Below the pieces are notes generated by a model. It made no database searches. It had not been told where the DNA came from and worked only from the letters and a program-made list of their open reading frames with translations. From the NCBI GenBank assembly GCA_032622095.1, contig CP136063.1:272543426-272607425 (forward strand): a stretch of DNA of 64,000 nt. Reading direction: 5' to 3'. This document shows positions 41,101 through 51,237 of the stretch, one piece after another. The translations under genes and the position numbers were made by a program. How positions within the stretch are numbered: position 1 is the stretch's first letter; each line of letters begins with the position of its first letter. This DNA comes from Siphonodentalium dalli (taxonomy: Eukaryota; Mollusca; Scaphopoda; Gadilida; Siphonodentaliidae).

Positions 41101-44100
41101 CTAAATGTTTCGATTCCATGTACCTTGGCAAGGTGCATATACCTACCAAATTGCAATGTCCTACCTTTTAAACTTTCTGAGATATAAGAGTTACAAAATA
41201 TATTAAGAACTATAAATAATGAAAAAGTAAAATAAAAATATGAATAACAATATACTTCCATATTAAAATATGGAAGTATAATAAGGGAATCGCGCGGAAT
41301 TGATTGGAATGTGGATAGTATAGTTTATTGACATTTCTGTGTTCAGTTGGAACGTTCTGGTGTGACCCCCACCCATGCATCGAAATTTGGTGACGCGGAT
41401 AGAAAAGTCGCCATATATCTGCCAATTTTCGATATATCGAGCTAATTTTTGCGTCATTGTGTTCGTACTTGATGCCCCTTTAAAAGTTAGCAGGGTTCTG
41501 GTAAGGTATTGTGGCGACATTCTACTATGTAGGCCAATATGTATGTTGTTCAGTATATACTTTTCGAATATCTCTGGCCTCCATCGACATAATGCGGCAA
41601 GTGGGTAATCGTTTAGAAGTACTATAAATTCCCCATCGAATGACACCAAACACGTGATGATCGGTTAAAGGAATTTAAATTCATAGTGCATTTTCTGTAA
41701 ACTTGAACAAAAGGAAGGGGCCACAATTTCTACATTTTTCAACCGATTCATAAAATTCACTCATAATGACACTCAGTACATTTTATAGATACTTCACAAC
41801 CATTTTGGTTCAAATCGGAGACACAAAAAAATTGACAATTTTTGCCCCTCCCCTAGCCCGGAAAAATTTGAGCGGACCTTTGTCAAAATTTCGTGGTTTG
41901 GTCTTCTGTCTATGTTTAAGGCGCTCACATAGACCAAATCCAGCTGTTGCGCTTCGTCTAGGAGAAGATCTGGGCACAAGCACTTTCTACACATGGACTT
42001 TATTAGTACATTTTTCGATTTGTTATAACTTGGTCATTTCTCAACCGATTTACAAAATTCTTTCACGAGTAGCATCAGTATATCGTATAGATACACGACA
42101 GAAAAAATGGTTGGAATCGGAGACAAGAATTTTTTTTACAAATTTTGAACCCCTCCCCAGGTTAACAAATTGTTTTCGGACCTTGGTGAAAATTTCCCCG
42201 ATTCGTACCCTTTCGTTAGTTAACACGATTACGAGAACCGAATTCAGCTGCTAGACTTCTTATAGGAGAAGATCTGGGCACAAACTTTTTCCATTTTTTT
42301 TGTTTAAGGGCCATAACTCTGGAAATAAAGTTGGGACACAAACCTAAATGTTTCGATTCCATGTACCTTGGCAAGGTGCATATACCTACCAAATTGCAAT
42401 GTCCTACCTTTTAAACTTTCTGAGATATAAGAGTTACAAAATATATTAAGAACTATAAATAATGAAAAATAAAAATAAAAATATGAATAACAATATACTT
42501 CCATATTAAAATATGGAAGTATAATAAGGGAATCGCGCGGAATTGATTGGAATGTGGATAGTATAGTTTATTGACATTTCTGTGTTCAGTTGGAACGTTC
42601 TGGTGTGACCCCTACCCATGCATCGAAATTTGGTGACGCGGATAGAAAAGTCGCCATATATCTGCCAATTTTCGATATATCGAGCTAATTTTTGCGTCAT
42701 TGTGTTCGTACTTGATGCCCCTTTAAAAGTTAGCAGGGTTCTGGTAAGGTATTGTGGCGACATTCTACTATGTAGGCCAATATGTATGTTGTTCAGTATA
42801 TACTTTTCGAATATCTCTGGCCTCCATCGACATAATGCGGCAAGTGGGTAATCGTTTAGAAGTACTATAAATTCCCCATCGAATGACACCAAACACGTGA
42901 TGATCGGTTAAAGGAATTTAAATTCATAGTGCATTTTCTGTAAACTTGAACAAAAGGAAGGGGCCACAATTTCTACATTTTTCAACCGATTCATAAAATT
43001 CACTCATAATGACACTCAGTACATTTTATAGATACTTCACAACCATTTTGGTTCAAATCGGAGACACAAAAAAATTGACAATTTTTGCCCCTCCCCTAGC
43101 CCGGAAAAATTTGAGCGGACCTTTGTCAAAATTTCGTGGTTTGGTCTTCTGTCTATGTTTAAGGCGCTCACATAGACCAAATCCAGCTGTTGCGCTTCGT
43201 CTAGGAGAAGATCTGGGCACAAGCACTTTCTACACATGGACTTTATTAGTACATTTTTCGATTTGTTATAACTTGGTCATTTCTCAACCGATTTACAAAA
43301 TTCTTTCACGAGTAGCATCAGTATATCGTATAGATACACGACAGAAAAAATGGTTGGAATCGGAGACAAGAATTTTTTTTACAAATTTTGAACCCCTCCC
43401 CAGGTTAACAAATTGTTTTCGGACCTTGGTGAAAATTTCCCCGATTCGTACCCTTTCGTTAGTTAACACGATTACGAGAACCGAATTCAGCTGCTAGACT
43501 TCTTATAGGAGAAGATCTGGGCACAAACTTTTTCCATTTTTTTTGTTTAAGGGCCATAACTCTGGAAATAAAGTTGGGACACAAACCTAAATGTTTCGAT
43601 TCCATGTACCTTGGCAAGGTGCATATACCTACCAAATTGCAATGTCCTACCTTTTAAACTTTCTGAGATATAAGAGTTACAAAATATATTAAGAACTATA
43701 AATAATGAAAAATAAAAATAAAAATATGAATAACAATATACTTCCATATTAAAATATGGAAGTATAATAAGGGAATCGCGCGGAATTGATTGGAATGTGG
43801 ATAGTATAGTTTATTGACATTTCTGTGTTCAGTTGGAACGTTCTGGTGTGACCCCCACCCATGCATCGAAATTTGGTGACGCGGATAGAAAAGTCGCCAT
43901 ATATCTGCCAATTTTCGATATATCGAGCTAATTTTTGCGTCATTGTGTTCGTACTTGATGCCCCTTTAAAAGTTAGCAGGGTTCTGGTAAGGTATTGTGG
44001 CGACATTCTACTATGTAGGCCAATATGTATGTTGTTCAGTATATACTTTTCGAATATCTCTGGCCTCCATCGACATAATGCGGCAAGTGGGTAATCGTTT

Positions 44101-44745
44101 AGAAGTACTATAAATTCCCCATCGAATGACACCAAACACGTGATGATCGGTTAAAGGAATTTAAATTCATAGTGCATTTTCTGTAAACTTGAACAAAAGG
44201 AAGGGGCCACAATTTCTACATTTTTCAACCGATTCATAAAATTCACTCATAATGACACTCAGTACATTTTATAGATACTTCACAACCATTTTGGTTCAAA
44301 TCGGAGACACAAAAAAATTGACAATTTTTGCCCCTCCCCTAGCCCGGAAAAATTTGAGCGGACCTTTGTCAAAATTTCGTGGTTTGGTCTTCTGTCTATG
44401 TTTAAGGCGCTCACATAGACCAAATCCAGCTGTTGCGCTTCGTCTAGGAGAAGATCTGGGCACAAGCACTTTCTACACATGGACTTTATTAGTACATTTT
44501 TCGATTTGTTATAACTTGGTCATTTCTCAACCGATTTACAAAATTCTTTCACGAGTAGCATCAGTATATCGTATAGATACACGACAGAAAAAATGGTTGG
44601 AATCGGAGACAAGAATTTTTTTTACAAATTTTGAACCCCTCCCCAGGTTAACAAATTGTTTTCGGACCTTGGTGAAAATTTCCCCGATTCGTACCCTTTC
44701 GTTAGTTAACACGATTACGAGAACCGAATTCAGCTGCTAGACTTC
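26101..44745. repeat. Array block U22-U36 with a duplicated trimer
   Basis: All fifteen units have A at unit positions 476 and 1221. The A-rich types of U25-U27 (GT, TA, GA forms) repeat in U28-U30, and U27 and U30 share a private A to C change at unit position 336 (32651 and 36380). This marks a 3729-bp trimer duplicated in tandem (29830-33558 and 33559-37287). Private variants: U23 A at 27964, U24 T at 29175, U25 C at 30078, U35 T at 42613. Confidence 0.85.
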
Positions 44746-46025
44746 TTATAGGAGAAGATCTGGGCACAAACTTTTTCCATTTTTTTTGTTTAAGGGCCAT
44801 AACTCTGGAAATAAAGTTGGGACACAAACCTAAATGTTTCGATTCCATGTACCTTGGCAAGGTGCATATACCTACCAAATTGCAATGTCCTACCTTTTAA
44901 ACTTTCTGAGATATAAGAGTTACAAAATATATTAAGAACTATAAATAATGAAAAAGAAAATAAAAATATGAATAACAATATACTTCCATATTAAAATATG
45001 GAAGTATAATAACAAATATACATCCATATTAAAATATGGAAGTATAATAAGGGAATCGCGCGGAATTAATTGGAATGTCGATAGTATGGTTTATTGACAT
45101 TTCTGTGTTCAGTTGGGACGTTCTGGTGTGACCCCCACCCATGCATCGAAATTTGGTGACGCGGATAGAAAAGTCGCCATATATCTGCCAATTTTCGAGA
45201 TATCGAGCTAATGTTTGCGTCATTGTGTTCGTACTTGATGCTCCTTTTAAAGTTAGCAGGGTTCTGGTAAGGTATTGTGGCGACATTCTACTATGTAGGC
45301 CAATATGTATGTTGTTCAGTATATAGTTTTCGAATATCTCTGGCCTCCATCGAAATAATGCGGCAAGTGGGTAATCGTTTAGAAGTACTAGAAATTCCCC
45401 ATCGAATGACACCAAACACGTGGCGATCGGTTGAAGGAATTTAAATTCATAGTGCATTTTCTGTAAACTTGAACAAAAGGAACGGGCCACAATTTCTACA
45501 TTTTTCAACCGATTCATAAAATTCACTCATAATGACACTCAGTACATTTTATAGATACTTCACAACCATTTTGGTTCAAATCGGAGACAAAAAAAAATTG
45601 ACAAATTTTACCCCTCCCCTAGCCCGGAAAAATTTGAGCGGACCTTTGTCAAAATTTCCTGGTTTCGTCTTCTGCCTATGTTTAAGACGCTCACATAGAC
45701 CAAATCCAGTTGTTGCGCTTCGTCTAGGAGAAGATCCGGGCACAAGCACTTTCTACACATGGACTTTATTAGTACATTTTTCGATGTGTTATAACTTGGT
45801 CATTTCTCAACCGATTTCCAAAATTCTTTCACGAGTAGCATCAGTACGTCGTATATATATCCGACGGTAAAAATGGTTGGAATCGGTGACAAGAAAAAAT
45901 TTGACAAATTTTGCACCCCTCCCCAGGTCAACAAATTGTTTTCGGACCTTTGTGAAAATTTCCCCGATTCTTACCCTTTCGTTAGTTAACACGACTACGA
46001 GAACCGAATTCAGCTGTTTGGCTTC
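44746..46025. repeat. U37, diverged edge unit
   Basis: The first ~260 bp (to 45008) match the homogeneous array. From 45011 onward the unit carries many substitutions against U36 and a 38-bp gain that duplicates the palindrome. The plus-strand open frame ends early, at a TAA around 45868-45870. Several edge bases (for example GTCGATA and TATGGTTT near 45080) agree with the isolated fragment at 49204-49249 rather than with the array, so the edge probably keeps older states. Confidence 0.9.
44979..45046. repeat. Duplicated palindrome at the homogeneous/diverged boundary
   Basis: Two palindromes lie 38 bp apart: 44979-45008 is identical to the array form (TATACTTCC arm) and 45017-45046 is the edge form (TATACATCC arm, preceded by AACAAATATAC like the terminal copy at 46253-46290). 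Left of the pair the sequence is of array type, and right of it of edge type. The switch between the two sequence classes therefore sits exactly on the hairpin. Confidence 0.9.
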
Positions 46026-46297
46026 GCATAAAAGAAGATCTGGGCACAAACTTTTTCCATTTTTTTTGTTTAAGGGCCATAACTTTGGAAATCAAGTTGG
46101 GAGACAAACCTAAATGTTTCGATTCCATGTAACTTGGCAAGGTGCATATACCTACGAAATTTCAATGTTCTACCTTTTAAACTGTCTGAGATATAAGAGT
46201 TACAAAATATATTAAGAATAATAAATAATGAAAAAGCAAAATAAAAATATGAATAACAAATATACATCCATATTAAAATATGGAAGTATAACTAGAG
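46026..46297. repeat. Truncated last unit (array terminus)
   Basis: This matches unit positions 1 to about 264 with edge-type substitutions. It ends with the palindrome at 46261-46290 and then ACTAGAGG (46291-46298) instead of the internal continuation ATAAGGGAATCGCG. The family has no further copy until 48558. Confidence 0.9.
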
Positions 46298-46337
46298 GGT
46301 TAAAATTCTGGCCTGCAGAATTTTGATACTTCCATAT
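46261..46337. other. Terminal module: hairpin 1, ACTAGAGG, hairpin 2, repeated arm
   Basis: Hairpin 1 is 46261-46290. ACTAGAGG follows at 46291-46298. Hairpin 2 is 46302-46324, with 9-bp arms AAAATTCTG and CAGAATTTT and a 5-base loop. Then GATACTTCCATAT (46325-46337) repeats the left arm of hairpin 1, so the right arm of hairpin 1 could pair with either side. The same order appears at 51271-51341 with different hairpin sequences. CTAG after a hairpin recalls Helitron 3' ends (hairpin then CTRR), but the spacing is shorter than typical and similarity continues beyond CTAG, so the assignment is uncertain. Confidence 0.6.
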
Positions 46338-46765
46338 AAATTCCCCATCCCCGATCACCATCCATAATTCAATCCTCCACCCACCGCTATCCAATCCTTA
46401 CCCATAAACCGCTTCATAACCCTGATATTTCAATAAGAACAACCTTAGTCGTAGCCTATCCATAATCACAACCCTTTCCATAGACATATCTACAGCACTT
46501 AACTCTAACCCAATAAAATACCCTGAACATATTCATTACCCTCCTGCAAACCATATCCATAGCTACACATTGACCTTACCATAACCCTTTCGATAAGCCT
46601 AGTCATACGTATACACGTACCCAAAACCAAATCCTTTGTAAAACTGACACCGTCACAATTTTGACATTCACAATATCCACAACTGTAACCCAATTTATAA
46701 ACCACATCATGTCCATAACATTAACATTAAACATAACCCTGATCTACACATATATATAATCCTAT
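46326..46765. repeat. C-rich, G-poor strand-asymmetric tract
   Basis: Some 60-base stretches hold only two to five G on the plus strand. Short words such as CCATAACCCT, ATCCATA and CCCATAA recur without a strict period. It starts directly after the terminal module with CCCCATCCCC, just as the related module at 51341 runs into CCCATCCCATCCCAT. I read it as a degraded CCCAT/CCATAA simple repeat. It has no open frame worth reporting. Confidence 0.65.
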
Positions 46766-47289
46766 ACTTAATGTATTATATAGTCATCAGGGTATAAAAT
46801 ATTAAATATGAGTCGAAGAATTCTGACCGGAAATTATTCTATTGATTAATATTTATTTCATTTCGAATATCTCTACTGGTCTAAAATGTGTGGTTGTTCA
46901 GCTAACGAACAATAGTGGTTACTGTTACCAGTGACCAGGTCTGTTCTAAAAATAAATCAATAACTTGTCCCAATTAAACATCTCATTTCATAATGAAATA
47001 TTTTAAATAAATTCAATATGAGCTGATAGAAGTCTTTCCGGACAAGGGTCTTTAATTCATATTTATCATTTTGTATCCACAAAACTATTTCAAACTTGTT
47101 ATTTAAAGAGTTAGTCATATTGTTAACCCTTCACATTAAATTTTATAACTGTATACTGTCATCCGGGAGTATTTTTCTACATGATAAGTGAATGCATGTA
47201 ATATCTATCGGGCACTTAATCTTGATTAACTCATTGGGCATTCATTTGAAAAGTTAAACAAATTTACCGAATTTCCACGTGGATAGTAC
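46766..47289. other. AT-rich spacer with a possible ancient duplication
   Basis: I see no gene here. Two stretches, about 46803-46866 and 47015-47078, share AATATGAG, an AGAA(TT)CT-like word, CCGGA and a TATTTAT(T)CATTT core in the same order, suggesting an old ~212-bp direct duplication. Similarity is weak. Confidence 0.35.
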
Positions 47290-48290
47290 CGACCACATCC
47301 AATTTGTTTTATCTCAATTTCTCCATTTTGTTCTTTGCGAGTTTAACTTGAAGTTGCCAAAAGCCTCGACCAACCGATGCGTGTTCTCCGTTAGACGGAT
47401 GGCTTTTATACCACAGTCAAACTTTCAGGATTTATCTATTGTATACTGATGCAGATGCTCATACATTTCACTCACTCCTTCATTATCCTGCCTGAATTTC
47501 GACTTTTGCCATATATCGATGTAGGCTGTGTTCCTATGCATGTAGTATGTATTACGCTATATATCGTCGCCACGAGTGAATCATTTGCTCTAAAACTTAA
47601 GAAATCGCACCCGTGTTGGGCGTTGGTATCCCTTATCACAACCACACGTCAACAAAATTTTATCTCCATATTTGATTTTTCCAAGTATTTTTAGACTTTT
47701 GGTTTTTGTTGGAATTTGCCAATATGTACCCACATGAACACGAGCTGTCCGTTAGTCAGGTTGCTCTGTGAGTAGAGGGGTCAAACTTTGGGATATTAAC
47801 AAAAATATATCGATGTACCTGCTCCTGCATTACCTCGCTCCTTCAGTAACCCTTTCGGATTTGGCGAGAAAAATAGCTTAGTGATACAGCACTTAAATAT
47901 ACGTGTTAACATTATAAAGCCTCGCCACGGGTAAACCTTCTACCTTAGGGAAAATTAAGCAGATATCGATAAGTTGAGTTTGGATACTATCTATCATATC
48001 CACTATTCAAAATTTTTTTATATCGATGTTTGATTTTTAGACAATTTTCCCCCCTTTGATTTTCGTTGGAAATTGCAAAAAGTCTGAACTCACCGGAAGC
48101 TAGCACGCTGTTTGATAGTTTACTGTTACAGTAGAGCTGTCAAACTTTGGGGGGCTACCTACGGGATAATGCAGTACCTGCTCCTACATTATACTTGCTC
48201 ATCAATTAGCCCGTTGGATTTGGCACAAAAATAAGTTATTTTTATTGTCGATGTCGTAGATCGGTAACGGTTTGGGAAAAAAAACTTAAA
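47290..48290. repeat. ~360-bp dispersed repeat, copies 1-3 in tandem
   Basis: Equivalent anchors (TTGCCAA or TTGCAAA, then a GTCAAACTTT run) start at about 47353, 47717 and 48075, giving a period of 358-364 bp. Each copy also holds, in order, a CCTGCTCCTGCATTA-like word, TTGGC plus GAAAAATA, a GTGATACAGCACTTAA region, CGCCACG(G/A)GTAAACC and TATCGATGTTTGATTTTT. Copies are strongly diverged, and copy 3 breaks off around 48240-48290. Copies 4-6 of the same family lie at 51986-53200. No coding capacity is seen; probably an old non-autonomous repeat. Confidence 0.75.
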
Positions 48291-48362
48291 AATGGTATAT
48301 TCCGGTGCGAATCACTCTTCCCATTCGGAAAATGCAATACAAATATTATACCGCTGGACTTG

Positions 48363-48475
48363 TGTGTTTTTTTTTGTTTTTTTTTGTTGTTTTTTTTGCA
48401 AAATCTGCCGTTTACATCCGCCACCCGTCAGCCTGGTCTCACCACCCTCGGCCTGGTCTCACCACCCCGACCTGG
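48363..48475. repeat. T-rich tract and C-rich short repeat
   Basis: A run of T interrupted by single G (about 48363-48401) is followed by a C-rich stretch in which GCCTGGTCTCACCACCC occurs twice in a row (from about 48432 and 48451), then a third degraded form. This may be the tail of a retro-inserted sequence, but no body is recognisable. Confidence 0.6.
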
Positions 48476-48557
48476 TATCATTGCCCAGCATGGTTTCGTC
48501 GCCTCCCCGGTTATGCTTCATCCTCTCCCATGCTCCTTCATTAGCCGAATTATTTAA

Positions 48558-49249
48558 TATTCGATGGTCTGTAACTTGGACATTTCTCAACCGATTTACA
48601 AAATTCTTTCAGGAAGATCATTAATACGTCCTATAGATACACGACAGTAAAAATAGTTGAAATCATCGCAAAAAAAAATTTGCGAAAATTTTGCTGCCAC
48701 CCAAACCCCAAAAAATAAGGCCGTCCCTGTTCAAAACTTTTTTTCGTATCAAGTTTCTAATGATTAACCGCATAGAAGCTCTCAAATCTGGATATCTTGC
48801 ATGCCATAGCCAGACACAGGATATGAAATAAATCGAGTTTTGCTAACCATGGGCGACAACTCTGTGGCGAAAGCGCGGACATAAATTGTAATGCATTCAC
48901 CCAATATCGCATACTGAGTTTGGTGTCTCTGCTGCTCATATTTTTCGAGATACAGCAACCCCATTTGTTCACAATGGGGAGATAACTCTGAAAATCAAGC
49001 CTGGACAATATTCTATATAGTCTATTCAGTTAGAATTAGTATATGTGTATATACGTACGAAATTCCAGATCTCTATATATTGTACTTCCAGAGATAAATG
49101 AGTTACAAAATTGCTAAGAATAATAATAATGGAAAAAAATAATAAATTGAATAACAATATACTTCCATATTAAAATATGGAAGTATAATAAGGGAATCGC
49201 GCGAAATTGATTGGTATGTCGATATTATGGTTTATTGACATTTCTGTGT
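48558..49249. repeat. Isolated diverged fragment of the macrosatellite family
   Basis: This matches unit positions from about 998 to 1243 and then 1 to about 326, so it crosses my arbitrary unit border in the same order as the array. Strong matches: TCTCAACCGATTTACAAAAT at 48583-48602 and the palindrome region. The middle (about 48700-48840) is barely alignable, and the ATAACTCTG module is present twice (48846-48960 and 48971-49110). About 2.3 kb separates it from the array end. It shows that the family exists outside the array and that the palindrome junction is not a product of array formation alone. Confidence 0.85.
49158..49187. other. Palindrome in the isolated fragment
   Basis: It is identical to the array palindrome and sits in a 56-bp block (about 49148-49203) with no difference from the array, while sequence on both sides has diverged clearly. 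Downstream it continues as ATAAGGGAATCGCGCG like internal array units, not as ACTAGAGG. Confidence 0.9.
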
Positions 49250-49926
49250 ATAAACTACCAACATTAAAGTGAAAATAGTTATCCCTGTCGAGAGGGGAGC
49301 GGGAAATATTTTAATGAATTCAAACTGTCTTTTTATTTTCTTGACGCTGGGTGAGCGCTGGGGATGAGATACTATATGGAGAAGCGTGTCCATTTCATAG
49401 CTGTTCATTTCATTCGTAAAGTGTCGTGTCGATTTTAAAGAAAATCGACGAACAACCTCATCGTGTAACTTTCCGCATTGACCGAGTTCGCCTGAACCTG
49501 CACGAATGTATCTTCTGCTTTGTTCACAATTATATGTTTTCTTTCGATTCCAGAAAATAGTATGATATTTATGGATTATCACATTCATGTATGTAGTCTT
49601 ATGATAACAATTAATTCCATATTAAATATATATTATTTCGTTTCGCACAGTACCAAGTGATGTACATTAAAGGCCAACCTTCGCATTGTAGAAAGGTAAA
49701 TTCGTGGTGACATTCTTATTATTTCACATCAGAAATTTCGATCACTTTTCACTCGCCCCGATAGGTGTAGACTGTAGTTACTATAGTGTCGTTATTTATT
49801 GTGTCTTATTTCTCAATAAAAGGTAAACTACCGCTACGAATGAACTTTGTAATTCAATATTAATTATTCTCATTTGCAATACCAGTAATCAAAAGACACA
49901 GTAACAAGATATTTATATTAGGACAT
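49250..49926. other. No recognised feature
   Basis: This is AT-rich sequence between the array-family fragment and the minisatellite locus. A minus-strand open frame of 118 codons (49232-49588) is present; I do not recognise its product and consider it near chance expectation. Confidence 0.5.
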
Positions 49927-50020
49927 TAATGCTTTAAGCCCAACATTCTACTGTGCGACAAAAGTGGTCTAAAATTCAAAACAGCAACGTCGTACCAGAT
50001 AATAATTGATGATGTCACAA
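49927..50020. repeat. Left flanking direct repeat of the minisatellite
   Basis: This shares with 51097-51192 the words TAATGCTTT, GCGACAAAAGTG, AAATTCAAAA, CGTCGTA, TAATAATTG and GATG(T)/GACGTCACAA, in the same order and spacing. The pair bounds the 21-bp minisatellite on both sides. Confidence 0.85.
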
Positions 50021-51020
50021 CTTGGAATTTTCTGTCTTTATAACTCGGAATTACTGTCATTTTAATTCAGAATTCTGACTTTATAACTCGGAATTCTGAC
50101 TTTATCAACTTGGAATTCTGTCTTTTTAACTCGGAATTCTGACTTTATAACTCGAAATTCTGTCTTTTTAACTCGGAATTCTGACTTTTTAAAACTCGGA
50201 CTTCTGTCTTTTTAACTCGGTAGTTTGACTTTATAACTCGGAATTCTGACTTTATAACTCGGAATTCTGACTTTATAACTCGGAATTCTGTCTTTTTAAC
50301 TCGGAATTTTGACTGTATTAACTCGGAATTCTGACTTTATAACTCGGAATTCTGACTTTATAAACTCGGAATTCTGACTTTATAACTCGGAATTATGTCT
50401 TTTTAACTCGGAATTTTGACTTTATTAACTCGGAATTCTGACTTTTTAACTCGGAATTCTGACTTTTTAACTCGGAATTCTATCTTTATAACTCGGAATT
50501 CTGACTTTTTAAACTCGGAATTCTGTCTTTTTGACTCGGAATTTTCACTTTATAACTCGGAATTCTGACTTTTTAAACTGGGAATTCTGTCTTTTTAACT
50601 CGGAATTCTGACTTTATAACTGGGAATTCTGACTTTATAAACTCGGAATTCTGACTTTTTAACTGGGAATTCTGACCTTTTAACTCGGAATTCTGACTTT
50701 TAACTCGGAATTCTGACTTTTTAAACTCGGAATTCTGACTTTTTAAACTCGGAATTCTGTCTTTTTAACTCGGATTTCTGACTTTTTAAACTACGAATTC
50801 TGTCTTTTTAATTCGGAATTCTGACTTTAGAACTCGGAATTCTGTCTTTATAGCTCGGATTTTTCACTTTTTAAACTCGGAATTCTGTCTTTTTAACTCG
50901 GAATTCTGACTTTATAACTCGGAATTCTGACTTTATAAACTCGGAATTCTGACTTAAAAAAATCGGAATTTTAACTTTATAACTCGGAATTCTATCTTTA
51001 TAATTCGGAATTTTTGATTG
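50021..51020. repeat. 21-bp minisatellite, about 47 copies
   Basis: The core is AACTCGGAATTCTGAC followed by TTTAT or TTTTT; alternate copies have TGTC in place of TGAC. The dominant period is 21 bp (for example starts at 50235, 50256 and 50277), with 20- and 22-bp variants from an extra or missing A or T. Most copies contain a GAATTC. There are no unique spacers, so it is not a CRISPR. Open frames through it are a by-product of the 21-bp (7-codon) period. Confidence 0.95.
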
Positions 51021-51096
51021 TATGACGTTTATATAAATAGGAGAATGTTGCACATCGACTGATTTGTGTTGGCCTCTTGACAGTCGATTACGACAA

Positions 51097-51192
51097 TAAT
51101 GCTTTGGGCCCACCGATCTACTTTGCGACAAAAGTGCTCCCCAAATTCAAAAATTAGAGCGTCGTATTTGTTAATAATTGGTGACGTCACAA
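51097..51192. repeat. Right flanking direct repeat of the minisatellite
   Basis: This is the partner of 49927-50020. The minisatellite probably arose or was inserted inside a tandemly duplicated ~95-bp sequence, or the whole is a mobile element with a repeat core, as described for bivalve and insect HINE-type elements (recollection). Confidence 0.85.
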
Positions 51193-51237
51193 AATCAGAT
51201 ATAGTCTATATACGACACAAAGCGGCTTTGGTTCGTT

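Larger units (their letters stand above)
1..46297. repeat. 1243-bp macrosatellite array, 36 near-identical units plus diverged edge
   Basis: The same sequence returns every 1243 bp from position 1 to about 45010. I set unit phase arbitrarily at position 1. Most units are exactly 1243 bp; U3, U4, U12 and U15 are 1242 and U13 is 1244. Length changes come from the A-rich tract (U3, U4, U15), a lost G near 14147 (U12) and an extra T near 16027 (U13). Units differ from each other at only a handful of positions. The array is uninterrupted, all units have the same orientation, and it continues beyond the left edge, so the true size is unknown. Near-identity implies recent expansion or active homogenisation by unequal exchange, gene conversion or rolling-circle amplification. 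No rRNA, histone or other tandem gene is recognisable in the unit. An assembly artefact is unlikely because units carry distinct private variants. Confidence 0.97.

Noticed and set aside
45029-45526. Minus-strand open frame of 128 codons in array units (165 in U37)
   Set aside because: By eye, about nine amino-acid-changing and two silent differences separate U36 and U37 over the shared part, which is no sign of purifying selection. In array units it starts only at a TTG. It is broken in U12 and U24.
1-46297. Tandem rDNA, histone or other multigene cluster
   Set aside because: The 1243-bp unit contains no rRNA, snRNA or histone sequence that I can recognise on either strand.
46326-46765. Telomere-like CCATAACCCT words
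   Set aside because: There is no uninterrupted TTAGGG/CCCTAA run; the words are irregular and fit a degraded simple repeat better.
46784-46790. CTGATGA hammerhead-ribozyme core word (minus strand here; also plus strand at 63162)
   Set aside because: Neither site has a stem II followed by GAAA in the required place, so no hammerhead fold is supported.
48363-48401. Poly-T tract as the tail of a reverse-strand retroposon
   Set aside because: There is no recognisable retroposon body beside it and no target-site duplication that I can see.
49232-49588. 118-codon minus-strand open frame
   Set aside because: A frame of this length is near chance expectation for this much AT-rich six-frame sequence; it resembles no family I know and part of it overlaps the array-family fragment. 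A search against molluscan proteins and transcripts would decide.
50021-51020. Regular short repeats resembling a CRISPR
   Set aside because: There are no unique spacers, the period is 21 bp, the copies are degenerate and the genome is eukaryotic.
50871-51131. Open frame with repeated KSEFRV-like heptads
   Set aside because: It is a by-product of the 21-bp (7-codon) minisatellite; there is no independent evidence of coding.
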